64,000 nucleotides of DNA from Pontibacter sp. G13 (GTDB lineage Bacteria > Bacteroidota > Bacteroidia > J057): NCBI RefSeq assembly GCF_031851795.1, contig NZ_CP134696.1, positions 6,386,001 through 6,450,000 on the forward strand. The letters run 5' to 3'. The notes below the pieces were generated by a model. It saw only the letters and a program-made list of their open reading frames with translations, had not been told where the DNA came from and did no database searches. Position numbers and translations under genes: made by a program. This document shows, piece by piece, positions 8,198 through 16,343 of this stretch; the stretch's first letter is position 1; every line of letters begins with the position of its first letter.

Positions 8198-8737
8198 ATG
8201 GAATCGACCATTTCAGATGATCAAAAAGCATTGCTGATCGTGGATATGCAAACAGGGTCTTTTGAAGATAGTCCCAGATGGAATGCGGATGGTGTGGTGG
8301 CGTGCCTCAATGAATGGGCGGATCGCTTTCGGGCTGAAGGTGCTCCCGTGTATTGGATCATGCACGATGGGACCTCGTTTGGGGATTTCATTCCGGGAAC
8401 CAGTCGTTGGGAACTGGTGGATGGACTTGTCAGGCGAGCGGATGAGCCGATGATCGCCAAGACCGCCAACGATGCATTTTACGGGACGGGCCTAGCTGAA
8501 CGATTGCGCAAGGAGCGGATTCAGGAGGTTTGGATCGGAGGATGTGCGACGGATTTTTGTGTGGCCGCTACTGTGCAGGGGGCGATTTTCCACGATTTTG
8601 ACGTGAAGGTGTTGTCAGGAGGTCATACCACTGCCGATCGTCCACATGCCAAGGCAGAGGTGATCAGGGCTCATTACGAATATATTTGGGCCGATTGGCT
8701 ACCCACTCAGGGGAAGGTGGAGGTGGTCCCTCGCTAG
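8198..8737 (+). CDS. Isochorismatase-like cysteine hydrolase
   Basis: A 179-residue protein with the full catalytic triad of the isochorismatase superfamily: Asp16 (ALLIVDMQ), Lys88 (MIAKTANDAF) and Cys121 (GGCATDFCV). The cis-peptide region IGGCATD is also present. Members hydrolyse amides such as nicotinamide, or isochorismate; these motifs do not tell which. No siderophore or NAD genes are adjacent, so the substrate is open. A single gene between family A copy A2 and the cold-shock gene terminator. Confidence 0.88.
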   Translation: MESTISDDQKALLIVDMQTGSFEDSPRWNADGVVACLNEWADRFRAEGAPVYWIMHDGTSFGDFIPGTSRWELVDGLVRRADEPMIAKTANDAFYGTGLAERLRKERIQEVWIGGCATDFCVAATVQGAIFHDFDVKVLSGGHTTADRPHAKAEVIRAHYEYIWADWLPTQGKVEVVPR

Positions 8738-8805
8738 GGGAATCGATTCTGTATCAGATCCAAGCATGGGCAGTTTCCTTCTCCGACACATCGACAGGTT
8801 CAAAT

Positions 8806-8842
8806 AAAAAGTTCCCCCACCAGCACGAAGCTAGTGGGGGAA
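8806..8842 (-). terminator. Terminator of the cold-shock protein gene
   Basis: On the minus strand, CCCCCAC/GTGGGGG is followed by AACTTTTTATTTG. Confidence 0.75.
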
Positions 8843-8870
8843 GTGTATATGATTCACGCGAACCAGAGGA

Positions 8871-9326
8871 TTACATCTGCAAGTTCACATTGAATGCTTT
8901 GAGACCCTTAGGTCCTTTTTCTGTTTCGAAGGTTACCCGATCCTGCTCTTTGAGAGGGAATTTCAGGTCATTGATGTGCACGAAGACGCTGTCTTGCGTT
9001 TCGGAGTCGATGATGAACCCATATCCTTTGTCCATGTTGAAGTAGGATACCTTGCCACGGCGGATTGGATCTACTTCTTCCTCAAACTCGCGGCTGTTGC
9101 GCGAACCCAACACAATCTCGGACGCATCGACCTCCTTTTTCTTCTTGGTCGGATCTGGTGGAGTGGATACCAGATTTCCGTTTTCATCAATGTAGGCAAT
9201 CATGTCATCGAATGACCGGGAGTCAGCCGACTTACGAGCCTCGCGCTTGGCTTCTTTCTCTTTTCGTTTCTGTCTCTTCCTTTTTTCAAAGTCTTTTTTG
9301 TTGAACGTGTCTTTGGATCTGGCCAT
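8871..9326 (-). CDS. Cold-shock-domain RNA/ssDNA-binding protein with basic N-terminal extension
   Basis: A 151-residue protein starting at MARSKDTFNKKDF. Residues 1-45 are a highly basic Lys/Arg helix and 45-85 a linker. Residues 90-151 are a cold-shock OB-fold with RNP1 (KGYGFI) and RNP2 (VFVHI). Such proteins melt RNA structure at low temperature or under stress. The basic tail is common in Bacteroidota cold-shock proteins and should add nonspecific nucleic-acid affinity. A second CSD protein (fused to NYN) lies 500 bp away on the same strand. Confidence 0.88.
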   Translation of the reverse strand: MARSKDTFNKKDFEKRKRQKRKEKEAKREARKSADSRSFDDMIAYIDENGNLVSTPPDPTKKKKEVDASEIVLGSRNSREFEEEVDPIRRGKVSYFNMDKGYGFIIDSETQDSVFVHINDLKFPLKEQDRVTFETEKGPKGLKAFNVNLQM

Positions 9327-9393
9327 AGAGTAATTTACACGGTGAAATGGAAAAAATGCCTCGTGAATCAATCATAAAATAGACGGGCTATCA

Positions 9394-9549
9394 ATGTTCA
9401 AAACAGAAGGAACTACAATCTACGAAATTTATTCCATAATGTCTGCTGATGGTCTTGTAATCATTGAGAATGAATGTGACGAAGACGGAATTGTGTATGT
9501 AATGGATAGTCGGTGTTTAGAGGATTTTGAGGAGGTTTGGGAGCGTTGA
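9394..9549 (+). CDS. Small acidic hypothetical protein (51 aa)
   Basis: ATG at 9394 to TGA at 9549 gives a 51-residue protein beginning MFKTEGTTIYEIYSIM, with many Asp/Glu residues (ENECDEDGIVYVMDS and CLEDFEEVWER). Codon use and length without a stop look plausible, but there is no recognisable domain. It lies in the gap between the two CSD genes, pointing the opposite way. Could be chance. Confidence 0.35.
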   Translation: MFKTEGTTIYEIYSIMSADGLVIIENECDEDGIVYVMDSRCLEDFEEVWER

Positions 9550-9776
9550 CGGGTTAAGGTTATTGGATTGATTTATAGAAGCTTGGAGTGTGTTTTGGTG
9601 GAGGGAGATTTCATCGGAAATCGAGGGGCATGTCAGTTAAGAATTTTTCCAATTTGACGGATGTCTGGCAGATGGTTGTATTTTTGTTCAAAATCTCCAT
9701 GTAGGGCTCTGGCCCATCTGCATGAATTGCCGTAAGACTGGTCTACATCGAGGGGTGGGAGACCGGGTCAAAAGCA
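9550..9776. other. Intergenic stretch with no recognised feature
   Basis: Moderately AT-rich DNA between the small ORF and the NYN-CSD terminator. No ORF, repeat copy or strong hairpin was seen. Confidence 0.5.
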
Positions 9777-9803
9777 AAATCCCAAGGACATGCCTTGGGA
9801 TTT
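9777..9803 (-). terminator. Terminator of the NYN-CSD gene
   Basis: An 11-bp perfect stem (AAATCCCAAGG and its complement) with a 5-nt loop; on the minus strand it is followed by TGCTTTTG. Confidence 0.7.
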
Positions 9804-9829
9804 GAACCATTTATGAATGCAGGTGGTGA

Positions 9830-10804
9830 TTATTTCACGCCCCTACGGATATTCTTGGCGATGTTCTTCCCTTCATCATTTTTGGTGACGAAGAAAGTCA
9901 CAGGATCACCGGGTGCCAATTCATTGAAATCTTCCCCGACGACATCTTCGTGATAGAAGAACAAGTTGTTGTTCGGATAGGAGATGAAGCCAAATCCATT
10001 GTGGATACTCAGGACGGTACTATTTTGCTCCTGCCCATCTAGATCTTCCTCCTCATAGTATCCATCTTCATCGTTCTCGTCATCATCGTCGTAGTACTGG
10101 TCATCTTCCTCCTCCTCATCCCGATTGGATTGGTGGATACTCGGAGGCACGAATAGCCCTTGAATCAGGTCCTCATGACGGTTGATCGGATCGTCGATCA
10201 TGTCATGCATGGCAACTGGGTAGGTGGATTCCTTGAGCAGATCCTGAGAAGTCTTGGTCGTGACCAGTCTTCCCTGGTCATTGGTGAACTCAAAGTTCCA
10301 TCCCAGAACCATCACGCGCGTACCCAATGTGCTCAGTTTGCGGACCAACGGTACATAGTCTCCATCTGAGGCGATGAGTACCACAACGTCGAAATTCTTG
10401 TGAATGGCCAATTCAAAAGCCTCCAAAGCCAGCCAAACGTTGACGCCCCGCTCTTCTTTTCTGCCTCCTACAAATCTCAACGGGAAATAGTGCGTCACTA
10501 CCCCTTCGGACATCAAGATGTCATCAAATACTCGGTCGTAGTACAATTGATTGCCTCTTTGACTCGCTTCCTTGGCGCTAAGGCGTCCTCTGAAGTAGTG
10601 GGCATCTACAATCTGACACAAGTGGGGCTCTGTATTTTCGTGTTCGGCTACGTGGTGCTTGATAAAGTCGTGAATACCAGAGATGCTCAATCGGCTACGT
10701 TGATCGTGAACGTAGTTATAGTAATTACTGACGTGAAAAAAGTAATTACCGTCATAAAACACTCCAATTCTGATTAGGCCATTTCTTGGATCAGTTGATA
10801 ACAT
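9830..10804 (-). CDS. NYN-domain (LabA/DUF88-like) protein with C-terminal cold-shock domain
   Basis: A 324-residue protein starting at MLSTDPRNGLIRIGVFYDGN. Residues 10-190 form a NYN/PIN-like fold: YDGN (Asp18, Asn20), then GVNVWLALEAFELA, then ASDGDYVPLV (Asp147, Asp149). In active NYN RNases the middle motif usually reads KGVDVxLxxD; here those two positions are Asn122 and Glu128, so metal binding may be altered. An acidic linker (EEEEDDQYYDDDDENDEDG) leads to a cold-shock domain (about 255-322) with GFGFIS and LFFYHEDV. The combination suggests an RNA-binding and possibly RNA-cleaving protein. The longer frame upstream adds no domain. Confidence 0.85.
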   Translation of the reverse strand: MLSTDPRNGLIRIGVFYDGNYFFHVSNYYNYVHDQRSRLSISGIHDFIKHHVAEHENTEPHLCQIVDAHYFRGRLSAKEASQRGNQLYYDRVFDDILMSEGVVTHYFPLRFVGGRKEERGVNVWLALEAFELAIHKNFDVVVLIASDGDYVPLVRKLSTLGTRVMVLGWNFEFTNDQGRLVTTKTSQDLLKESTYPVAMHDMIDDPINRHEDLIQGLFVPPSIHQSNRDEEEEDDQYYDDDDENDEDGYYEEEDLDGQEQNSTVLSIHNGFGFISYPNNNLFFYHEDVVGEDFNELAPGDPVTFFVTKNDEGKNIAKNIRRGVK

Positions 10805-11010
10805 AATGATGAGTTGTTTACTATTCTTTTGACATGGAAAACAATGTATTGGGGCAATGAGGCTATAAAGATCCATGCCATTGCCCGAAGTTCCACGGTT
10901 ATATTGAGAGGCAAATCTAAGGTTTCAAACCATACGATAAAAAAAAATGAACCTAAACCATTGTTCAGTTGCATCATTTTTTATTCCGAAAAACTATCCT
11001 GCTGTATTAT

Positions 11011-11613
11011 TCAAGGAGAAATTACTCCACGGATGTTCCAATTGATATTGATCTCATTGGCAGTTCGGCTGGAAAGCTTGATCCATTGACTGTCAGATGA
11101 GTCAAAGAGATAGTCGCCATCAGCAACCGCAGGGCCAGGATCACATCCCAATACGCGGAGATTATCGCTATGCGAAAATTTGAACGCCAGCCAAAGATCA
11201 GAACCATCCAGTTCAATGGTTCTATTCAACCGGTGAAAATTCCAACTATTTCTGGAAAGCTCATCGGTGATCACCTGTGAATACAACAACTCTCGTGGAG
11301 CGCCTGCAAGGGTACCTTTGTATACCTTGATGGTGGCGGTTTGTGGCAAATCCTGTGTGAAAATGTAGACTCCCTCCAGTAGGTTGTCTTCGTAGGTACT
11401 CATGATTTCTTCAGGAAACTTCACAGCCCCTTCGTAGGTCGCACCGGGAAGTTCGGGCGAATCTTGATTATCGCTATCGTAGTTTAGCGCTACGAGCGGC
11501 GGGTCAATACTCGGCTCGGCAATATTCCCATTGTCGTTGCAGGCAGAGGAGCCAAGCAATAAGGTCATCACAGCAAGCAGAAACGTGGCGTTTTTCACGA
11601 AAAGATTTTTCAT
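11011..11613 (-). CDS. Putative lipoprotein of unknown function
   Basis: A 200-residue protein with a lipoprotein signal (hydrophobic run 8-20, lipobox GSSAC, Cys25). The mature part is a beta-rich domain (EGVYIFTQDLPQTATIKVYKG, then LDGSDLWLAFKFSHSD and GDYLFDSSDSQWIKLSS) that resembles the beta-sandwich segments around T9SS and adhesin domains (LYSQ, WLAF), but I do not recognise a named family. Probably exposed on the outer membrane. A single gene between the NYN-CSD and DoxX genes, all on the minus strand with separate spacing. Confidence 0.65.
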   Translation of the reverse strand: MKNLFVKNATFLLAVMTLLLGSSACNDNGNIAEPSIDPPLVALNYDSDNQDSPELPGATYEGAVKFPEEIMSTYEDNLLEGVYIFTQDLPQTATIKVYKGTLAGAPRELLYSQVITDELSRNSWNFHRLNRTIELDGSDLWLAFKFSHSDNLRVLGCDPGPAVADGDYLFDSSDSQWIKLSSRTANEININWNIRGVISP

Positions 11614-11813
11614 AAGGTAAATATTTCGGCTGATAAACTCCCAAACATACCAAAACGATCTGAGAATTCAGGTTTTTCAGATTCAAGAATGCTGGGACTT
11701 CATATTAGTCAGTATGAAGCCCCATGGGGTTGCACGAGTGGAGTTTGACGGTCGAAACTGCAAGATCCTACGGTCATTGGGGATGACCGATCTCACTACC
11801 TTTGAAAATGATA

Positions 11814-12260
11814 CTAATAGTTAGCGTCTGTATTCGGTGTCTGGGTTTCCATTGCGTGGTCCAAGGACAATTTTCCACTGCCATAGAAGAAGAATACACA
11901 CAGGGCGATCAAGGTGATGAGGGAAATGACCCATTCGTTGGTGCCATCCCCTGGCGTGTTCACAAAGAGGACCGCCACCAGCAAGATCGGAATCTGGAAG
12001 GCACAGGCCGGACGTGTCAATAGCCCAAAGGCAATCATCAGGCCCCCGAAGAGATGTACAGGCGCTACATAATGACTGATGGCCATGATCCAGAGATACC
12101 CGATACCCGTCTGTTGCACCAATTCGCTGATGAAGTCTGGGTTGAGAATAAAGAAGACACCTTTGAGGAAAATGTAGACCCCAAGTGCCATGCGGAAGAA
12201 ATCAAGCCAAAGGGGGTGATGCGAGTCAGCCCATCGTTGGAGGGATTGTGCGGCATTCAT
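11814..12260 (-). CDS. DoxX-family membrane protein
   Basis: A 148-residue protein with four hydrophobic segments (FFRMALGVYIFLKGVFFIL, WIMAISHYVAPVHLFGGLMIAFGLL, FQIPILLVAVLFV, WVISLITLIALCVFFFY). The R-MALG-YIF-KG start and the HLFGGLMIAFGLLTRPA motif fit DoxX/DUF417-like inner-membrane proteins. They are linked to redox or thiosulfate metabolism in some species, but the function here is unknown. A single gene, divergent from rpiA. Confidence 0.82.
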   Translation of the reverse strand: MNAAQSLQRWADSHHPLWLDFFRMALGVYIFLKGVFFILNPDFISELVQQTGIGYLWIMAISHYVAPVHLFGGLMIAFGLLTRPACAFQIPILLVAVLFVNTPGDGTNEWVISLITLIALCVFFFYGSGKLSLDHAMETQTPNTDANY

Positions 12261-12416
12261 AATGTGTGGATTGATAACCAGCTGAACGTCAGGGCTTGAT
12301 CATGAATAGAATATAACGATTTTCGTACGGCTTTACAAGCATCCAATCAGGCGCCCCGTTTCATTTCACAGGAGCTTTTGGTATTTTCGCGGCGTCAACG
12401 ACAGACGACTATTCCT

Positions 12417-13088
12417 ATGAAAAGCAAGCAACTGGCTGGGGAGCACGCAGCCACCTTCGTCGAGTCCGGCATGACCGTCGGATTGGGCACTGGTTCCACA
12501 GCCATTTGGGCCGTCCGAAAAATCGGTGAAATGGTCCAGCAAGGTCTCAAAATCGTCGGAATGCCTACTTCCCAAGAAACGGAAGCGCTGGCCATCTCGC
12601 TGGGAATCCCCTTGGTAGGGTTTGAGGAAAGCCAGCATGTGGATTTGACGATTGATGGCGCGGATGAATTTGACCCCGAATTCACCCTCATCAAAGGCGG
12701 CGGGGGAGCACTTTATCGCGAAAAGATGATCGCTTCCATCTCCGAGAAAATGATCGTTGTCTGCGATGAATCCAAATCCTGCCAGACCTTGGGCCAGTTT
12801 CCGCTTCCCATTGAGGTGGTGCCTTTTGGCTGGGAAGTGACCGCTAGCAGATTGGCCGACCTTGGAGTCGATCCCGTACTGCGAATGCAAGACCATGACG
12901 TTTTTCATACTGACAATGGAAACCTGATCCTAGACTGCCAATTCGGAGAGATTCCCGATCCCGCTGCTCTGCACGATATGCTGAAAGGCTGGGTAGGCGT
13001 AGTCGAAACGGGTTTGTTCCTTGAGATGGCCAATATGATCGTTGTAGGAAAAAATGATGGCACGATCGAGGTGCTGGGAAGTATATGA
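12417..13088 (+). CDS. rpiA: Ribose-5-phosphate isomerase A
   Basis: A 223-residue protein with the RpiA signature blocks: GLGTGSTAIW (phosphate loop), DGADEFD (catalytic Asp) and KGGGGALYREK (catalytic Glu/Lys region). It interconverts ribose-5-phosphate and ribulose-5-phosphate in the pentose phosphate pathway. The start at MKSKQLAGE was chosen because the 13 residues upstream have no family match. Its TGA overlaps the ATG of the sua5-like gene by 4 nt (ATGA), so the two are translationally coupled. Confidence 0.95.
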   Translation: MKSKQLAGEHAATFVESGMTVGLGTGSTAIWAVRKIGEMVQQGLKIVGMPTSQETEALAISLGIPLVGFEESQHVDLTIDGADEFDPEFTLIKGGGGALYREKMIASISEKMIVVCDESKSCQTLGQFPLPIEVVPFGWEVTASRLADLGVDPVLRMQDHDVFHTDNGNLILDCQFGEIPDPAALHDMLKGWVGVVETGLFLEMANMIVVGKNDGTIEVLGSI

Positions 13089-14065
13089 GTAGATTCGAAG
13101 CGACTATAGGAACAGACATTCAGGTGGCGGCTGATTGGCTGAAGCAGGGAGAGGTGATCGGCATGCCCACGGAGACGGTTTATGGGCTTGCAGGAAACGC
13201 CCTGGATGCCGAGGCTGTGACACGCATTTTTACCGCTAAAAATAGGCCCACCTTCAATCCGCTTATCGTGCATGTTCACGGCGTGGAACAATTGGCCGAA
13301 CTTGTGCAGGAGTTGCCCAACTCGGTCAAATCGCTCGCAGCGGCTTGCTGGCCAGGGCCACTCACCTTGTTGCTTCCCAAGACGGACCGGGTGCCGGATT
13401 TGGTGACAGCGGGTCATCCCAGGGTTGCGGTCCGAATTCCCAATCATCCTGTGGCTTTGGAGTTGTTGCAAGCGTTGGATTTCCCGCTGGCGGCACCGAG
13501 CGCCAATCCATTTGGCTATATCAGTCCGACGACAGCCGAGCATGTGCGCCAGCAATTGCATACACGCATACCTTACGTGCTCGACGGTGGGCCTACAGAG
13601 ATCGGGATCGAATCCACCATTTTGGGGTGGGAACCTGATGGAACCTGGAAATGGTATCGCATCGGTGGCTATCCGCTCGAAGCATTGGAAACGCTAGTGG
13701 GGCCCATTGAGGCGGCTCCGCATCATGCCGAGAATCCCCAGTCTTCAGGGCGACTCAAGAGCCACTATGCGCCCAATGTTCCTTTGGTATTGGGAGATGT
13801 GGATGAATTGCTGAATACCCACGGAAAGGATGGGGTAGGGGTGCTGGCATTCGATCGGTCTGTTGGGGGAGTTTCAGCGAAACACCAGCGGGTTTTGTCC
13901 GAATCTGGAGACTTGGGAGAGGCTGCCCGAAATCTTTTTGCGTACATGCGCGAGTTGGATGAAATGGATGTTTCGATCATTCTGGCACAGCGAGTTCCGG
14001 ATCGAGGACTGGGACGAGCCATCAATGACAGACTCGGAAAAGCCGTTGCAGAAAACAAGGAATAG
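13085..14065 (+). CDS. sua5: L-threonylcarbamoyladenylate synthase (Sua5 type)
   Basis: A 326-residue protein. Residues 10-190 form the YrdC domain (GMPTETVYGLAGNA, AKNRPTFNPLIVHV, PSANPFGYISPTTAEHV) that makes threonylcarbamoyl-AMP for t6A37 of tRNAs. The remaining C-terminal 110 residues form the extra Sua5 domain, which separates this two-domain form from the short TsaC. Both domains look complete. Second gene of an rpiA-sua5 operon with a 4-nt overlap. It acts in the cytoplasm and is essential in many bacteria. Confidence 0.93.
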   Translation: MSRFEATIGTDIQVAADWLKQGEVIGMPTETVYGLAGNALDAEAVTRIFTAKNRPTFNPLIVHVHGVEQLAELVQELPNSVKSLAAACWPGPLTLLLPKTDRVPDLVTAGHPRVAVRIPNHPVALELLQALDFPLAAPSANPFGYISPTTAEHVRQQLHTRIPYVLDGGPTEIGIESTILGWEPDGTWKWYRIGGYPLEALETLVGPIEAAPHHAENPQSSGRLKSHYAPNVPLVLGDVDELLNTHGKDGVGVLAFDRSVGGVSAKHQRVLSESGDLGEAARNLFAYMRELDEMDVSIILAQRVPDRGLGRAINDRLGKAVAENKE

Positions 14066-14075
14066 GAAACGCCGG

Positions 14076-14106
14076 TTTGTTTACTCCATCAAAAGTCCTA
14101 CCTTTG
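14076..14106 (+). promoter_or_regulatory. Bacteroidota-type promoter of rpsP
   Basis: TTTG at 14076-14079, then 19 nt, then TACCTTTG at 14099-14106. This matches the Bacteroidota sigma-ABfr pattern TTTG-N17-20-TAnnTTTG. The implied start site lies about 25 nt before the rpsP ATG. Confidence 0.75.
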
Positions 14107-14137
14107 CACTTCTATTTATTCAAAGATTTGTGGTTAT

Positions 14138-14638
14138 ATGCCAGTAAAATTGAGACTTCAAAGAAGGGGTCGTAGTAAATCTCCCTTCTATGCGATTGTG
14201 GCAGCGGATTCCCGCGCGCCTCGTGACGGACGTTTCATCGAGAAAGTGGGCTTTTACGACCCACGCCCTCATCCTGCCAAGGTTCACGTAAACCATGAAG
14301 CAGCCATCAAATGGTTGAAGAATGGTGCCCAACCTACCAACACTGTTGGTAACTTGCTGCGTCATGCAGGGGTAACCGTGAGATACGCCTTGATCAAGCA
14401 AGGAAAAACCGAAGAGGAAATCGAGCGGATCTACAGCAAATGGCGTGCTGACAAGGACGCTAAGGCCAAAAAGAAAGTGATTTCTGTTGATATCAACGGT
14501 AAGCCACTTGAGCCAGTTCCCGCTGTAGAGAAGAAGGCTGCTGCTCCTGCTCCTGTAGTAGAAGAAGCTCCTGCCGCTGAAGAGGCTCCTGCTGAAGAAG
14601 CGCCGGCTGCTGAAGAGGCTCCTGAAGCTGAAGCTTAA
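14138..14638 (+). CDS. rpsP: 30S ribosomal protein S16 with acidic Ala/Pro/Glu tail
   Basis: Residues 1-85 are a canonical S16 (PVKLRLQRRGRSKSPFYAIVAADSRAPRDGRFIEKVGFYDPRP). The chain continues to 166 residues, twice the E. coli length: a lysine-rich linker (DKDAKAKKKVISVDINGK) and then a low-complexity tail built from APAAEEAPAEEAP units (about 128-166). Long S16 tails are usual in Bacteroidota. Has its own sigma-ABfr-type promoter and is separated from rimM by a terminator-like hairpin. Confidence 0.96.
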   Translation: MPVKLRLQRRGRSKSPFYAIVAADSRAPRDGRFIEKVGFYDPRPHPAKVHVNHEAAIKWLKNGAQPTNTVGNLLRHAGVTVRYALIKQGKTEEEIERIYSKWRADKDAKAKKKVISVDINGKPLEPVPAVEKKAAAPAPVVEEAPAAEEAPAEEAPAAEEAPEAEA

Positions 14639-14665
14639 GATTCTCTTGTCCATAGATTACTCTCT

Positions 14666-14700
14666 GCCACCTCTCCAATTGGAAAGGTGGCTTTTTCTTT
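14666..14700 (+). terminator. Terminator or attenuator between rpsP and rimM
   Basis: GCCACCT/AGGTGGC stem followed by TTTTTCTTT, ending only 10 nt before the rimM start. It probably lets a fraction of rpsP transcripts read into rimM. Confidence 0.75.
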
Positions 14701-14709
14701 ACACATACC

Positions 14710-15261
14710 ATGCATAGATCTGAATGCATCGAATTGGGGTACGTCACCAAACCCCACGGCCTACAAGGCGAACTCAAGAGCGTGTGGGATGTCCATGACA
14801 TCCACGAGTACAGCCGGAGCCGAATCCTTTATCTCGCCAAAAAGGACGGGCCCATCAATCCCTTCCGGGTCGAAAGCTTCCATGTCATCAACAACAAAAG
14901 CGCTCTCCTCTCCCTCAAAGGCGTCGAGAGTCGTATGGATGCGGAGGAACTAGGCGGATCGACCATCTATTTTCCGCTGGAGTTGCTCCCCAAACTCAAG
15001 GATGGGCATTTTTACTACTTCCAGATCATGGGATTCGAAGTGGTGGACGAAAAGCTCGGAACCCTTGGAAATATCGTCCAAGTGGTCGATCAGGCGGCGC
15101 AGGATCTTCTCGTCATGGAGTACCAAGGACATGAGGTATTGATCCCCATGACCGACCAGTTCGTCAAGAATGCCGATTTGGAAGCCAAGCAGGTATTTAC
15201 GAATCTCCCGGAAGGACTCATGGATTTGTACCTCAATCCAGAATCCCTCGATGAAGACTAG
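14710..15261 (+). CDS. rimM: Ribosome maturation factor RimM
   Basis: A 183-residue protein with the RimM N-terminal beta-barrel (ELGYVTKPHGLQGELKSVWDV) and the C-terminal PRC-barrel (GFEVVDEKLGTLGNIVQVVDQAAQDLLVMEY and EVLIPMTDQFVKNAD). It assists 30S assembly near S19. Follows rpsP as expected; trmD and rplS are not linked here. The stop codon lies in CTAG, which also holds the stop of the convergent PPK2 gene. Confidence 0.95.
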   Translation: MHRSECIELGYVTKPHGLQGELKSVWDVHDIHEYSRSRILYLAKKDGPINPFRVESFHVINNKSALLSLKGVESRMDAEELGGSTIYFPLELLPKLKDGHFYYFQIMGFEVVDEKLGTLGNIVQVVDQAAQDLLVMEYQGHEVLIPMTDQFVKNADLEAKQVFTNLPEGLMDLYLNPESLDED

Positions 15262-16142
15262 TCCTTGAGGAGCATTTCGCGATATTGGGCAAACTGCTTC
15301 TTGCGCTCCTTCGAGACTTTGGGGTAATGGATGTCCATGGCGTTGAGGTGATTGAGGATCACCTGTGAGACAATCAGGCGCATGTTCTTCTTGTCATCGG
15401 CAGGTACGACATACCAAGGCGCATGCGGAGTGGCGGTTTCATTGATAGCCTGCTCGTACGCGGCCTGATAATCGTCCCAGTAGGCACGCTCCTTTACATC
15501 GGCTTCCGAAAACTTCCAGTTCTTGGCTGGGGTGTCGATCCGTGCCAAGAAGCGATCCCGTTGTTCGTCCCGGGAGAGATTCAGGAAGAATTTTACGATG
15601 TGGACGCCATTGTTGTACAGGTACCGCTCATGATTCCGGATGTCTTCGTAGCGATCCTTCCAGACCTTGTCCAGATTCTGGGTGTGTGATCTGGGAATTC
15701 GTTGGGATTCCAGCAGGATCTCCGGGTGGACCTTTGTGACCAATACCTCTTCGTAGTGGGAGCGATTGAAGATGCCGATGGTTCCACGAGATGGAATTCG
15801 GAAATGCGTCCGCCACAGGAAGTCATGGTCGATCTCCAAAGTGCTGGGTTTCTTGAAACTCCGGACAAATACCCCGTGTGGATTCACGCCCGATAGCACA
15901 TGCTGGATGGTGCCATCCTTTCCGGCTGCATCCATGGCTTGGAAGACGAGTAGCAAGGCATAGCGATTGTGCGCATACATCATGCTCTGCAATTCGTCCA
16001 GTTCCTCGTGAAATTCCGACAAGAGTTCCTTGTAGTCTTTCTTGTTCTCGTAAAAATCCTTGACTTGATGAGGCTGCTTTTTGAGTTTGAGGCGCTTGGT
16101 GCCGTCAAATCTGAAGGGGTCGGTCTCGATTAAATGGTGCAT
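15258..16142 (-). CDS. Polyphosphate kinase 2 family protein
   Basis: A 294-residue protein with the PPK2 core: Walker A MDAAGKDG (residues 70-77), Walker B-like GIFNRSHYEE, and a lid region rich in Arg/Lys (SRDEQRDRFLARI). Single-domain PPK2 proteins of this length transfer phosphate between polyphosphate and nucleotides (class I or III); the class cannot be read safely. It keeps the FVRSFKKPS and DHDFLWRTHF blocks typical of the family. A single gene, convergent with rimM. Confidence 0.93.
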   Translation of the reverse strand: MHHLIETDPFRFDGTKRLKLKKQPHQVKDFYENKKDYKELLSEFHEELDELQSMMYAHNRYALLLVFQAMDAAGKDGTIQHVLSGVNPHGVFVRSFKKPSTLEIDHDFLWRTHFRIPSRGTIGIFNRSHYEEVLVTKVHPEILLESQRIPRSHTQNLDKVWKDRYEDIRNHERYLYNNGVHIVKFFLNLSRDEQRDRFLARIDTPAKNWKFSEADVKERAYWDDYQAAYEQAINETATPHAPWYVVPADDKKNMRLIVSQVILNHLNAMDIHYPKVSKERKKQFAQYREMLLKD

Positions 16143-16343
16143 GCTTGGGCATTGGAAAGTGACAAAACCATAACCTACGGAATATCAGACCACTTATCCA
16201 AGACACCTTTTGCCGGATACAACTTGGTCATTCCCCGCGGTGACTTGCATCATTTCCCAATCCCATCGCCACCACATATATTTGCATCCAGTTGTGCATA
16301 TTGACAACACGAGATTATCCTTTATCCCCCTCGGGGCTTTTAT

